Source: Paenibacillus sp. L3-i20
GTDB lineage: Bacteria; Bacillota; Bacilli; Paenibacillales; Paenibacillaceae
Reading direction: 5' to 3'
Assembly (NCBI RefSeq): GCF_022180385.2
Contig: NZ_BQME02000001.1
Span: 1,943,678-2,007,677, forward strand
DNA: 64,000 nucleotides
In this document: piece by piece, positions 44,888 to 54,304 of the stretch
How the letters are laid out: every line of letters starts with the position of its first letter
Numbering within the stretch: position 1 is the first letter of the stretch
The notes under the pieces: generated by a model
Databases searched by the model: none
What the model saw: only the letters and a program-made list of their open reading frames with translations
What the model was told of the DNA's origin: nothing
Made by a program: the position numbers and the translations under genes

Positions 44888-46024
44888 TTAACAATTCGTC
44901 GAAAGAGATGGACGAAGTGCTTTTTCGGGTGAAACGAAAGTATAACCTAGATCATTAGCTACAGCTTCATAGGTGACAGCACCTGACGCCGTATTGACTC
45001 CAAGCTTCAAAGAAGGATTGTCGTGAACAGCCCTTAATACACCTTTATTTGCTAATTGAATTGCATAGGGCAATGTCGCATTTGTAAGTGCGATTGTAGA
45101 AGTTCTTGGTACAGCGCCAGGCATATTGGCAACAGCATAATGAACGACGCCATGCTTCACATAAGTAGGGTTGTCATGAGTTGTAATATGATCTACTGTT
45201 TCAAAAATACCACCTTGGTCAATCGCTACATCAACGATGACGGAACCAGGCCTCATTGCCTGTATCATCTTTTCTGTTACAAGCTTCGGCGCTTTAGCAC
45301 CAGGAATAAGCACTGCACCAATAACAAGATCAGATTCAGCAACTGCTTCTGCAATATTGAATGGATTTGAAACGAGCGTGCTGATTTGCGATCCGAATAT
45401 ATCTTCCAATTGGCGAAGACGGTCTGCACTAAGATCGATTATTGTTACTTCAGCACCAAGTCCAATAGCGATCTTAGCGGCATTAGTACCAACTACTCCA
45501 CCCCCAATGACGGTTACTTTACCTCGCTTTACGCCGGGTACGCCGCCTAATAGAATACCGCTGCCGCCGTGATTTTTCTCTAGGAATTGAGCACCAATTT
45601 GAGCTGACATTCTGCCTGCAACTTCACTCATCGGTGTTAGCAGGGGCAACGTGCGATTCACTTCTACCGTTTCGTAAGCAATTGCGGTTACGCCTGATTC
45701 AGTAAGAGCTTTGGCAAGTTCAGGCTCAGCTGCTAGGTGTAAGTAGGTGAATAAGATTAGACCATCTCTAAAATAATGATATTCCGAGGACAGCGGTTCT
45801 TTTACCTTCTTGATCATGTCGGACTTAGCCCACACTTCACTAGCATCATCCAACAAAATTGCTCCAGCACCTTCGTAGTCATCATTCGTAAATCCACTTC
45901 CGATGCCAGCATGACGTTCGATATATACAGTATGACCTGCGTTAATGAATGAGACGACACCAGCAGGTGTAATTGCAATGCGATTTTCATTGTTTTTAAT
46001 TTCTTTAGGAACCCCGATAATCAT
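44888..46024 (-). CDS. ald: Alanine dehydrogenase
   Basis: 378 aa, the usual length. It oxidises L-alanine to pyruvate and ammonia with NAD and is important for alanine use and sporulation in bacilli. Seen: [20 protein letters not shown] start, [11 protein letters not shown] with the substrate lysine nearby, Rossmann motif [15 protein letters not shown], and [17 protein letters not shown] start at ATG 46024, with AGGGGG 8 bases upstream, not at the longer frame. The PucR-type regulator gene is just upstream on the same strand. Confidence 0.96.
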   Translation of the reverse strand: MIIGVPKEIKNNENRIAITPAGVVSFINAGHTVYIERHAGIGSGFTNDDYEGAGAILLDDASEVWAKSDMIKKVKEPLSSEYHYFRDGLILFTYLHLAAEPELAKALTESGVTAIAYETVEVNRTLPLLTPMSEVAGRMSAQIGAQFLEKNHGGSGILLGGVPGVKRGKVTVIGGGVVGTNAAKIAIGLGAEVTIIDLSADRLRQLEDIFGSQISTLVSNPFNIAEAVAESDLVIGAVLIPGAKAPKLVTEKMIQAMRPGSVIVDVAIDQGGIFETVDHITTHDNPTYVKHGVVHYAVANMPGAVPRTSTIALTNATLPYAIQLANKGVLRAVHDNPSLKLGVNTASGAVTYEAVANDLGYTFVSPEKALRPSLSTNC

Positions 46025-46069
46025 GATATTTCCCCCTGTTTGCATGAACTCTAGTGCCAAGTATAAAGG

Positions 46070-46083
46070 TGGAAACGCTTTAT
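46070..46083 (-). promoter_or_regulatory. Weak cre-like site upstream of ald
   Basis: ATAAAGCGTTTCCA on the minus strand matches the CcpA consensus TGWAARCGYTWWCA at 11 of 14 positions. It lies in the short gap between the regulator gene and ald. It is suggestive only. Confidence 0.3.
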
Positions 46084-46106
46084 TTCATTGTTTGAAATTA
46101 ACAAAA

Positions 46107-47375
46107 TTATCGGGATTGATTGTGTGTATCAACAAACGGGGTAGATGCTCCGCCTAATTTGCTCATCTTGAGATCAAGATAAATAGTTACTTTCTGATCC
46201 ATACTATCAAAATCGATGCCGCCAATCTCTGCAATACGCTTTAAACGGTAACTCATCGTATTGAAGTGAACGTGCAGCGATTGCGCTGCTTCTTTTACAT
46301 TGCTGTCTACGGATAGAAAAATCTCTAACGTATGTAATAAGTTGCTATTATGTTCCTCATCATAAAGGCGCAACCGTTTTAAACATGGATTCTCGACATG
46401 ATGCGTATTGCTTTCAGAGAGCATAGAAGGAAGCAAGCGATAATATCCAAGATCGGGATAATAGTATATGTTTCGCATTTCATTCGGAAATCGTTCTTTC
46501 AGATGGAGTGTCATGAGGGCTTCCCTATAGCTACGTTCGACCAAGACATAATCATCATAGAAGGAGCCTCCTCCACCACTAGAAGGTGAGAATCCGAATC
46601 GAATCGCCATTTGCTCAGATATATAGTCAAAGAAGAGAATGTGATCTTTTAGTTTTTCATGCTTCTGTTTTAAGCCATATAGGAGAATAAGTTGATTGCG
46701 ATGTACGGTATGAAAAAGAATATGAATGCGATGAGTAGTCGTTAACATATATTCAATCTGTTGTTGTTTCTCATTGATGTCGAAATCAAATTCTAATACG
46801 AAAATTTGATAACGCTGAGGTAGATCAATGCCTAACATAGCTGCTTTCTCCATAATAGGGGCACTAGTCTTTAGATGTCCGGTAAGCAGCTGCCAGAAAA
46901 AGTATTCATGCCCCTTTTCTTCTTTACGCTTCTTGACTTGAAGCTGTAATAGCTTCGTAGTAGCCGCGTGTGCTGCAAACTTAAGCTTGTTTCCTGCATC
47001 TTCATCGAACGGTTTATCTGTCTCCAGCACCCATATATAGCCGAGAATCGTCTGCTGCTTACGAATAGCAACAGCAAGTCGACTGCCTAAACCGATCGAG
47101 GGAATAGCAGAGATCGAAATAGGTTCTTCACTTTCATGAAGGTGATGCATAATACCATCACGCCATAATGTGCTAATCACTTTTTCTGGAACGCGGCGAC
47201 CAATAATGGTTGCCACTCGGGCGGCGTCTGTCTGTGAATCATGTGAACTATACGCGATCAGACGATGATTGTCATCTTCAATTGTAACTGGGTTATTCAG
47301 GACATCACTTATTGTATCGGCCAGTGCTTCTAAGTTTTCGAAGCTTCTATTAAAGGGATCTTTTGTGGTAACCAT
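46107..47375 (-). CDS. adeR: PucR-family activator of alanine dehydrogenase
   Basis: 422 aa. An N-terminal GAF-like sensing region, a central GGDEF-like PucR domain and a C-terminal HTH_30 (LEIFLSVDSNVKEAAQSLHV, HFNTMSYRLKRIAEI). In Bacillus subtilis the PucR-type AdeR is encoded next to ald and activates it in response to alanine; the same arrangement here supports the name. AAGGAG precedes the start. There are 82 bases between the two genes. Confidence in family is high, in the symbol moderate. Confidence 0.85.
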   Translation of the reverse strand: MVTTKDPFNRSFENLEALADTISDVLNNPVTIEDDNHRLIAYSSHDSQTDAARVATIIGRRVPEKVISTLWRDGIMHHLHESEEPISISAIPSIGLGSRLAVAIRKQQTILGYIWVLETDKPFDEDAGNKLKFAAHAATTKLLQLQVKKRKEEKGHEYFFWQLLTGHLKTSAPIMEKAAMLGIDLPQRYQIFVLEFDFDINEKQQQIEYMLTTTHRIHILFHTVHRNQLILLYGLKQKHEKLKDHILFFDYISEQMAIRFGFSPSSGGGGSFYDDYVLVERSYREALMTLHLKERFPNEMRNIYYYPDLGYYRLLPSMLSESNTHHVENPCLKRLRLYDEEHNSNLLHTLEIFLSVDSNVKEAAQSLHVHFNTMSYRLKRIAEIGGIDFDSMDQKVTIYLDLKMSKLGGASTPFVDTHNQSR

Positions 47376-47416
47376 AATGAAATACTCCTTCTTGTTTGTC
47401 GTAGTTCACAAAAGAA

Positions 47417-48469
47417 TCACCCCGTTATTGCAAGACATTCCGTTTGAAACTTACGTGGATCGTCCAAAAATAGATAAACGTCTGTTATATGCTGTCGACT
47501 GCCAAACATACGAATAACTTGAATGCTGTCTTTCAGTTTAATATGAACATTAGGTTCCACAGAAAGTGGTGTAAACGATGTTTTGTATTGATCCTTCGTT
47601 AATTTAGCTTCCGTAACGACGGAGAGGGACTCAATATTATGGATATCGATGTAAGCTAACAGCTGCAAACCATACTGTATCCGTATCTCCTGCCCAGAAA
47701 CTAAAATTGGGTTTAACCGAGTAGCACGGCAGTCAGCCGTCAATAATAGTATGACATATAGATTGCTTATTGTGAGCACCCATGCTGCGATATGTGACCA
47801 TTGCATAAGGAGAATATGAGCAACTGCCCCTTCAATGATCAGCAATTTAGATAATATCAATACAGTTATTAGCCAGTTTGAATTAGTGTGGTATGTAAAT
47901 GAGGTAGTGCCTGAGCGTGTGTACGGATTTTTCCTCCAAGAAAATATAGTGTAGTACATGACAGACAATTCATGAGCAATCAAAGATGCTAATGTAGATG
48001 AGCCCATTGAAGTTCTGAGGTTTTGTTGAAGTGTCTCGATAGGGTGAGCATGGATGAGATGACTGCGCTTAGATTTTTTTATAGCTTGGTATATTTTGTG
48101 GAACTGATAAAGTACGAGCATAACTTCTAGAGGTATTAAAATGTACTTGATAATTTCTAGCGGTTGTTGACCTGTGCCCGGTATGATCAAAACTAAAGCT
48201 ATGTAGCCTATAAGAGCGAAGGGGAGGACTGATAACAAATTTTTGTTACGTTTCCGAAAAATAAAAAAATAGAGCAATAAGGGCAGTACAACAACAAAAT
48301 CTAAAGAAACACCAATGATCAAAAGATTATCATTTTGTTGAAATAAAATAGAATTAACAAGAAGCAAGTCAATCAGAATGATTAGTAAGCTTACGCCGAT
48401 AAAATAAGCTAAATTTTTCTTTTGATGTGTAATGATGATAAAAACACCCCTAACTATATATGATTGCAT
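47417..48469 (-). CDS. Uncharacterised multispanning membrane protein
   Basis: Up to 350 aa. About eight hydrophobic helices: four in the first 140 residues, two or three near 200-250. A soluble, beta-rich C-terminal 100 residues (IRIQYGLQLLAYIDIHNIES, VTEAKLTKDQYK) resembles a PH-like domain that reports on membrane state, but I do not recognise the family. The start is uncertain. ATG 48469 has no ribosome binding site and a TATAAT sequence abuts it; AGGGGTG lies 8 bases before an ATC codon about 30 bases in, so a non-standard start is possible. Confidence 0.7.
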   Translation of the reverse strand: MQSYIVRGVFIIITHQKKNLAYFIGVSLLIILIDLLLVNSILFQQNDNLLIIGVSLDFVVVLPLLLYFFIFRKRNKNLLSVLPFALIGYIALVLIIPGTGQQPLEIIKYILIPLEVMLVLYQFHKIYQAIKKSKRSHLIHAHPIETLQQNLRTSMGSSTLASLIAHELSVMYYTIFSWRKNPYTRSGTTSFTYHTNSNWLITVLILSKLLIIEGAVAHILLMQWSHIAAWVLTISNLYVILLLTADCRATRLNPILVSGQEIRIQYGLQLLAYIDIHNIESLSVVTEAKLTKDQYKTSFTPLSVEPNVHIKLKDSIQVIRMFGSRQHITDVYLFLDDPRKFQTECLAITG

Positions 48470-48539
48470 TCAATTTATTATAAAATATTGTTTTTTTCAA
48501 ATCTACAATTATATAAATAATGTAAAGATCGGAATTAAA

Positions 48540-48569
48540 TTGACCCCATAATTATGCATCTGTTATAAT
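48540..48569 (+). promoter_or_regulatory. Promoter of the yitT-family gene
   Basis: TTGACC at 48540-48545 and TATAAT at 48564-48569 are 18 bases apart. Transcription should start near 48576, giving an untranslated leader of about 107 bases. Confidence 0.85.
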
Positions 48570-48603
48570 CGTCTAGGACATCATAAGAACACGCAATGTA
48601 TGA

Positions 48604-48647
48604 CAGATCGACAATCTGGCGGATACCTTTCGGTGTGCGTTTTTTTT
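48604..48647 (+). promoter_or_regulatory. Attenuator-like leader of the yitT-family gene
   Basis: Two hairpins lie in the leader: CAGAT/ATCTG (48604-48618), and CGGATACC paired with GGTGTGCG (48620-48639, one mismatch and one G-U), directly followed by eight T residues. The second is a plausible intrinsic terminator between promoter and gene. This suggests attenuation by a ligand, protein or leader fold. I do not recognise a known riboswitch class. Confidence 0.55.
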
Positions 48648-48682
48648 GGTTGTTGGGTGCTTAAGTCGGGAAGGGAATTAAC

Positions 48683-49519
48683 ATGAAAAAAAGAATAATT
48701 GACATTATTACGATTTTGATTGGATCATTTATATTTGCTTTTGCTATTAATGTGTTTGTTATTCCGAATCATTTTGGCGAGGGCGGAGTTACGGGTATTA
48801 CGATTATCCTCTATTACGTCTTTCAGTGGTCGCCGGGGCTCGTCAGTATTATTATTAACTCCTTATTGTTAATCGTCGGTTACAGATTTTTGGATAGGAC
48901 AGCCACGATATATACCATTATTGCGGTCACATTTTATTCCGTATTCCTGCACTTTACCGCAGGTTGGAGCGCTTTATCCGATAATTTAATTATTAATGCG
49001 ATTTTCGGAGGAGTATTCACCGGTGTGGGTATCGGACTGATTATAAGGGTTGGCGGAACGACGGCTGGAACAACGATTTTGGCACGGATTATGAATAAAT
49101 ATTTGGACTGGAACGTTAGCTATGCACTATTGTTCTTCGATTTAATCGTAGCGTTCTCCTCATACTTCATTATTGGTGCGGAAGCGCTTATGTTTACAAT
49201 AGTTATGCTCTATATTGGAACAAAAGTAATGGACTTCATCATTGAAGGACTCAATTCGCAGAAAGCTGTCATGATTGTATCGAATGAGCAGGCGCTTATT
49301 GCGGAGAGGGTTAATACATTGATGGATCGTGGCGTTACTGTCTTCTACGGAAAGGGCAATTATACGAATACTCCGAAGGATATTTTGTATATTGTCATCA
49401 CAAAGCAAGAGGTAAGCGCACTTAAGAAAATCGTCAAAGCTATCGACAAAAATGCGTTTATTACGATTCATGATGTTCGAAACGTATTCGGTGAAGGATT
49501 TGTAGACATTTCGAAGTAA
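48683..49519 (+). CDS. YitT-family membrane protein (DUF161 + DUF2179)
   Basis: 278 aa. Five or six helices in residues 1-180 with the family motifs AINVFVIPNHFGEGGVTGIT and GLIIRVGGTTAGTTILARIM, then a cytoplasmic DUF2179 domain (about 220-275, FITIHDVRNVFGEGF). The transported substrate, if any, is not established. GGGAAGGG precedes the start. Its leader contains a terminator-like hairpin, implying conditional expression. A strong terminator follows. Confidence 0.92.
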   Translation: MKKRIIDIITILIGSFIFAFAINVFVIPNHFGEGGVTGITIILYYVFQWSPGLVSIIINSLLLIVGYRFLDRTATIYTIIAVTFYSVFLHFTAGWSALSDNLIINAIFGGVFTGVGIGLIIRVGGTTAGTTILARIMNKYLDWNVSYALLFFDLIVAFSSYFIIGAEALMFTIVMLYIGTKVMDFIIEGLNSQKAVMIVSNEQALIAERVNTLMDRGVTVFYGKGNYTNTPKDILYIVITKQEVSALKKIVKAIDKNAFITIHDVRNVFGEGFVDISK

Positions 49520-49546
49520 CATGTATTAGGGAATAGTTGCATTAAA

Positions 49547-49596
49547 GAAGGAGCTGTTGCAAAGGGTCAATGTGACCCGAGCGACAGCTCCTTTTT
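49547..49596 (+). terminator. Terminator after the yitT-family gene
   Basis: AAGGAGCTGT pairs with ACAGCTCCTT around an inner GGGTCA/TGACCC hairpin and is followed by T residues. Confidence 0.85.
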
Positions 49597-49691
49597 ACAT
49601 AGACAATTAAGGGGGGCATCGTTCAAGATTATTGCTTTGTTGTTGAACGGATCGTGCCTTGATCGCTTAATACATTTGTTTGTTATTTAAA

Positions 49692-50753
49692 TTACTGTTC
49701 AGGTTGAATCTTTTCCCAAAACGACTTAGGTGACACATTAATGTGTGTGAGTTGCTTCATATGGGAGAGGAAATCAGGTATCTGATTAATCATGCACACA
49801 TCTATGTTCAAGGATTGCAGGCGCTTCAGCTTTTCCAGCTCGGGTGGCAGCTCATGGATCGAGGTGTATTGGATCGTAAGACGCTCCAGTTGTTTCAGTT
49901 CACCAATCTCCGGTGGGATGCGTTTTAGGCTGATCTCTTGTTTCGGCTTGACTTGAAATCCGGGGGTGGTCCGATCCGAGCTTCCACAATGGATACTAAG
50001 CTCTTTCAAATTCTTTAACTTGGCTATGGATGCAGGGATACCCTCCAAATCAGCCGTCATAATTTTTAAGCGTTCCAGCTTACTTAACTCGAAGAGCTCT
50101 TCTGGTAGTCGATAAAGATCCTGTTCGAAAATTTCTAGATCACGCAGCTCTGTAAGGTCACGGATTCTCTCAGGTAGCTCTACCAGCCGATGCCCACTTA
50201 TATACAGTAAGTCGGTTTTATGTTTAATGGCATCATCTAGAAGTCGCTCCAGGTCCAGGTGAGATTTCACTCGCAAAAATAGTCCTATAATTTGATCCAT
50301 CAGATCAATTGCTTCTTCCTCAGACACGTCTATACCATACATATGTTCATGTACAACGGAGTAAAGGTAGTCTGTGCCATCTTCTTTCAAGAAACATAAG
50401 TCTTCCGGCAAGTTAGGACAAATCCAATCCGACAAGCGGTTCGCAAATTGCTTAAGCAGGTTCCCGCTTTCTTCACAGCATCTATAAAAATAGTAGGTCC
50501 CTATACTATAAAAGGCATGACTACGATAGGTACTTCTTATTTGTTCAGCCGTATCCATATCATCTGGATGTATTACAATTGTCTTTACTAGATAAGGTTG
50601 TAACGCTTCCCAAACATGTGTGTGTTGGCGTGGTTCCATATCATACATATCATACAAATTTCTCTCAGCAAGCACAAAAGATTCTGAGTTCCTTATAGCC
50701 AAATCTATTATTTGCTGGTAAGCTTCGCCTCTAGGGTCTGTATACATTCTCAT
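49692..50753 (-). CDS. Leucine-rich repeat protein with unknown N-terminal domain
   Basis: 353 aa, no signal peptide. Residues 1 to about 180 are an unrecognised acidic, helical domain (DMYDMEPRQHTHVWEALQPY, LYSVVHEHMYGIDVSEEE). About seven bacterial-type LRRs of 22-24 residues follow (LPERIRDLTELRDLEIFEQD, LPEELFELSKLERLKI, IPPEIGELKQLERLTI), forming a cytoplasmic protein-binding solenoid. I prefer ATG 50753, with GGAG 9 bases upstream; ATG 50768 sits against its GAGGA site. Monocistronic. Partner unknown. Confidence 0.82.
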   Translation of the reverse strand: MRMYTDPRGEAYQQIIDLAIRNSESFVLAERNLYDMYDMEPRQHTHVWEALQPYLVKTIVIHPDDMDTAEQIRSTYRSHAFYSIGTYYFYRCCEESGNLLKQFANRLSDWICPNLPEDLCFLKEDGTDYLYSVVHEHMYGIDVSEEEAIDLMDQIIGLFLRVKSHLDLERLLDDAIKHKTDLLYISGHRLVELPERIRDLTELRDLEIFEQDLYRLPEELFELSKLERLKIMTADLEGIPASIAKLKNLKELSIHCGSSDRTTPGFQVKPKQEISLKRIPPEIGELKQLERLTIQYTSIHELPPELEKLKRLQSLNIDVCMINQIPDFLSHMKQLTHINVSPKSFWEKIQPEQ

Positions 50754-50832
50754 CCCACAAGTCTCCATTCCTCTTCGAAGTACATAATACTATACTGAAT
50801 AGTACCATAAACTGGTCATGGAAAAAAATAAA

Positions 50833-50875
50833 GGTTCCCCTAAAGGCGGTTAAAAAATCCGCTCGAAGGGGAACT
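50833..50875 (-). terminator. Terminator after the LLM oxidoreductase gene
   Basis: On the minus strand AGTTCCCCTT and AGGGGAACC pair around an inner AGCGG/CCGCC stem, followed by TTTATTTTTT. Confidence 0.8.
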
Positions 50876-50913
50876 CTGATTTATTGAGAAACGAAATCTA
50901 TTTGTACGTCTTT

Positions 50914-51987
50914 TTATTTACTGTTCTCAATCCGAGCAAGCTCCTTGCGCACAAGTGGTGCTACTTTTGTGCCCAATAGTTCAATAGCTCGCAATACATC
51001 ATGATGCGGCATCGTTCCAACATTTAGATGAAGGAAGAATCGAGTTACTCCCAAGTTTTTGCGCAGCAAAATGATTTTCTCCGCTACATAGTCAGCGTCA
51101 CCGACATAGAGTGCACCAGGGAGACTACGCAAAAAGTCATAGGTAGCTCGGTCATAATGATTGCCCCAGCCGCGCTCCCGACCAATCACATTCATCTGTG
51201 CCTGTGTTGAAGGGTAGAACATTTCGGCAGCAGCTTCGGTTGTATCTGCCACAAACCCATGTGAATGCGTCGCAATAGATAACTTCTCAGGATCATGCCC
51301 CGCTTGAGCTGCGGCTTTTTTATAGAGAGCAACTAATGGAGCAAATTTCTCAGGCATGCCGCCAATAATAGCGAAGGCAATAGGAAGTCCCAACATGCCT
51401 GCTCGCACAGCAGATTGCGGACTTCCGCCACTTGCAATCCAGACTGGAAGCGGACTTTGGACAGATCGAGGATATACGCCAAGGTTGTTAATCGCTGGAC
51501 GATGTCCGCCGCGCCACGTTACTTTCTCCGAATCTCTAATGGCGAGAAGCAGCTCCAAATTTTCTTCAAATAATTCATCATAATCATCAAGACTGTGCCC
51601 GAATAACGGAAATGACTCCGTGAATGAACCTCTACCCGCCATTATTTCTGCACGACCATTAGAAATGCCGTCGAGAGTAGCGAAGTCTTGATAGACACGA
51701 ACTGGATCATCCGATGAAAGGACGGTAACAGCGCTAGTAAGACGAATTCGCTTCGTCATCGCAGCAGCAGCCGCAAGCACAACGGCTGGCGCTGATCCTG
51801 CATAATCGGGCCTGTGATGTTCACCGATTCCATATACATCAAGGCCGACTTGATCGGCCAATACGATTTCTTCAATAGCTTGGCGAAGCCGCTCATCATG
51901 GCTAATAAGTTTCCCTGTTACAGGGTCTGGGGTTGTTTCTAGAAAGGTGCTAATTCCTATTTCCATCTTTACATTAGATTCAGACAC
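50914..51987 (-). CDS. LLM-class flavin-dependent oxidoreductase
   Basis: 357 aa bacterial-luciferase-like TIM barrel. [20 protein letters not shown] near the N-terminus, then [20 protein letters not shown] and [13 protein letters not shown], are typical of the Atu2307/SP_0267-like group. These proteins use FMN; substrates are mostly unknown. The start is GTG, preceded by AAGGAGG at 8 bases. Monocistronic. Confidence 0.9.
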   Translation of the reverse strand: MSESNVKMEIGISTFLETTPDPVTGKLISHDERLRQAIEEIVLADQVGLDVYGIGEHHRPDYAGSAPAVVLAAAAAMTKRIRLTSAVTVLSSDDPVRVYQDFATLDGISNGRAEIMAGRGSFTESFPLFGHSLDDYDELFEENLELLLAIRDSEKVTWRGGHRPAINNLGVYPRSVQSPLPVWIASGGSPQSAVRAGMLGLPIAFAIIGGMPEKFAPLVALYKKAAAQAGHDPEKLSIATHSHGFVADTTEAAAEMFYPSTQAQMNVIGRERGWGNHYDRATYDFLRSLPGALYVGDADYVAEKIILLRKNLGVTRFFLHLNVGTMPHHDVLRAIELLGTKVAPLVRKELARIENSK

Positions 51988-52229
51988 TTCGTTCGCCTCC
52001 TTAAGCTTGTTTAATTTACTATATAATATATTGTTACAAAAGTATAGTTAGTGATATGGTGAATTGAGAGATGTGGAGAACCTACTCTACAGGATAATAG
52101 GGCTTCTTTTTCTGATGGAAATAGCAGGGTGAAAGGTCGAGCCTGTCGAAATGGTAGTTGATGTGTTGCATAGCTGCAGCTCTAAAACGATTTGTGATTA
52201 TCAGCGACTACTTCAAACAGGAGGTCATA

Positions 52230-53117
52230 ATGTTGAAAAAGATACTTGTGCTCGGTGGAACAAGATTTTTCGGTAAGAGGTTAGTTGAACAACTTTTGAA
52301 TGAGGGACATGATGTCACAATTGCTACTCGGGGTAATAACGATGACTCCTTCGGTCAATCTGTTACGCGAATAAAGGTAGATCGTACCGATTCAACGGCT
52401 CTAAAGCTTGCGCTTGGCACATCATCATTTGATGTTGTTTACGATAACATTTGCTACAAGCCACAAGATGCAGAGGAAGCAGTTAAGCTGTTTGCAGATC
52501 GGGTTGGCCAATATATATTAACCTCATCAGGCAGTGTGTACACATTCGGAGAACAAAGGTTAGTGGAGAGTGACTTTGATCCGTATCATTACGCTCTTCC
52601 ACCTGCGTATGAACAGGATATTGATTATGCGGAAGCTAAACGTTTAGTTGAAGCCGTCTTTATGCAAAAGGCTTCCTTCCCAGTCGCCGCGGTCAGATTC
52701 CCAATCGTGCTCGGTCACGACGATTATACAAGGCGACTTCACTTCCATATTGAGCATGTCCAGCAGGAGCTTCCTATTGGTATACCAAATTTGGATGCGA
52801 AGATGACCTACATTCGTTCCGATGAAGCTGCTGCTTTGCTTGCTTGGCTTGGTCAGACTGATTTGAAAGGTCCGTTCAATGCATCCTCTCATGGTGAACT
52901 ATCGCTCCGCGAGATATTGGAGATGTTAACGCAGGAAACAGGGAAGCATCCACGAATTACAGATGAAGTGAATGAGAAGAACAGCTCCCCATTTGGTATT
53001 CCAGAGCCATTTATGTTGGATATAACGAAAGCGAGCGCCGCAGGATTTTCATTTATGCAGCTACAAGAATGGTTTCCTAAGCTGGTTCGTGAAATCGTAC
53101 ATTCTTCTGCGAAATAA
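52230..53117 (+). CDS. NAD-dependent epimerase/dehydratase-like protein
   Basis: 295 aa extended SDR. LGGTRFFGKRL (residues about 7-17) is the Rossmann loop, YILTSSGSVYTFGEQ carries the catalytic Ser region and DYAEAKRLVE the YxxxK pair. It resembles the CSP41/RNA-binding-protein branch of epimerases, and the true substrate is unknown. CAGGAGG precedes ATG 52230; the longer upstream reading lacks a site. A terminator follows. Confidence 0.85.
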   Translation: MLKKILVLGGTRFFGKRLVEQLLNEGHDVTIATRGNNDDSFGQSVTRIKVDRTDSTALKLALGTSSFDVVYDNICYKPQDAEEAVKLFADRVGQYILTSSGSVYTFGEQRLVESDFDPYHYALPPAYEQDIDYAEAKRLVEAVFMQKASFPVAAVRFPIVLGHDDYTRRLHFHIEHVQQELPIGIPNLDAKMTYIRSDEAAALLAWLGQTDLKGPFNASSHGELSLREILEMLTQETGKHPRITDEVNEKNSSPFGIPEPFMLDITKASAAGFSFMQLQEWFPKLVREIVHSSAK

Positions 53118-53132
53118 ATAGATGAACAAAAA

Positions 53133-53170
53133 GAAGGCAGAGCCAGCATCCGCTGATTCTGCCTTAATTA
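53133..53170. terminator. Terminator between convergent genes
   Basis: AAGGCAGA and TCTGCCTT with an inner CAGC/GCTG pair, flanked by A-rich and T-rich DNA. Confidence 0.75.
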
Positions 53171-53192
53171 TAATTAGCTGGTTCAAATTATT

Positions 53193-54203
53193 TCACTTTT
53201 GTCTTGCATGGATTGGCGGGCAAGTCGACTGCCTTATTAATAGCTCTGGTTGCAGTTTTATAGGCTTTGAAGACATATGACTCTCAGGATCTTCTATGCA
53301 ACGCAGCAGTAGCTCAATGGCATTGCCACCAATTTGCTCAACGGGCTGCCTAATTGTCGTAAGCTGCGGACGAAGTTGGGTGGCGAACAGCTGATCATCA
53401 TAGCCGACTACAGATACATCTGTTGGGATGCGCAGTCCATTGTTTTTGAACGCATCCATCACGCCATACGCCATCATATCATCGCCAGCGAACACAGCTG
53501 TAGGCACAGTAGCCGAGTGTACCCATTGTTCTCCGATTTCATATCCTGATTCGATTGTGAATTGTCCAGGTACTACTCTTGTGTGAAGATTAGCCTCAGT
53601 CATTGCCTGTATATATCCAGCAACTCGCTCCTTACTGCTAAGAAACGGGGTTGATCCGCTTATATGCGCAATATCCGTATGCCCGAGATCGATTAAATGT
53701 TTAGTCGCCCAATATCCCCCTTGAAAATTATCAACCCGGACAGATGGAGCAACGATATCTTCCTGTTGATTATCTATCATAATAAAGGGAATTTGTTTAC
53801 GCATCAGTGCTTCTACATAGCGCACCTCGTGAATAGGAGACAGGAGTATCATTCCATCGACTCGATCCTCTTGGAAGATGGCATGATGGAGATCCGACTC
53901 TTCATCATCTGAGATGAACAAGGCAAGCAAGTAGTTATGTGCTTTCATTCTATCGTTAATTTCTTTTACTACGGCATCAAGGAAGGAGTCATTCAATGTA
54001 GCGATGGTTATCCCGATGACTCCCGTTTTCCCTCTAGCAAGACTTCTTGCTGCCGCATTGGGATGATAGTTAAGTGCCTGCATCGCTTGCAGCACTTTAG
54101 CTCGATTTTTCTCTCGAACCGTTCCAGCGTTATTGATAACTCTAGATACCGTTACAACAGACAGTCCAGATTTACGTGCTACATCAAAGATACTAACCTT
54201 CAT
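53193..54203 (-). CDS. LacI-family transcriptional regulator
   Basis: 336 aa. The N-terminal LacI helix-turn-helix and hinge (IFDVARKSGLSVVTVSRVIN, LNYHPNAAARSLARGKTGVI) is followed by a periplasmic-binding-protein-like sugar sensor. AAGGAGAG lies 8 bases before ATG 54203; earlier in-frame codons lack a site. It lies about 100 bases downstream of the GH8 gene on the same strand, so it may be the local regulator of polysaccharide use. LacI-type operators resemble cre boxes, and one occurs before the GH8 promoter. Confidence 0.92.
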   Translation of the reverse strand: MKVSIFDVARKSGLSVVTVSRVINNAGTVREKNRAKVLQAMQALNYHPNAAARSLARGKTGVIGITIATLNDSFLDAVVKEINDRMKAHNYLLALFISDDEESDLHHAIFQEDRVDGMILLSPIHEVRYVEALMRKQIPFIMIDNQQEDIVAPSVRVDNFQGGYWATKHLIDLGHTDIAHISGSTPFLSSKERVAGYIQAMTEANLHTRVVPGQFTIESGYEIGEQWVHSATVPTAVFAGDDMMAYGVMDAFKNNGLRIPTDVSVVGYDDQLFATQLRPQLTTIRQPVEQIGGNAIELLLRCIEDPESHMSSKPIKLQPELLIRQSTCPPIHARQK

Positions 54204-54304
54204 CTTCGCTACTCTCCTTGAAAAATAACCGCTTCTCATACAAACATATCACATTTGGTAACAAGTTGGCAGTCCACGGTCATCAAGAAGTATGAAGTTA
54301 TATA

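Noticed and set aside
45237-45572. 111-codon plus-strand frame inside ald
   Set aside because: It lies antisense to a fully conserved alanine dehydrogenase and has no ribosome binding site or family features.
48604-48647. Known riboswitch (purine, preQ1, fluoride, guanidine or SAM)
   Set aside because: None of the conserved core sequences of these classes that I know is present in the leader.
49160-49522. 120-codon minus-strand frame over the yitT-family gene
   Set aside because: Antisense shadow of a conserved gene; composition is unlike a protein.
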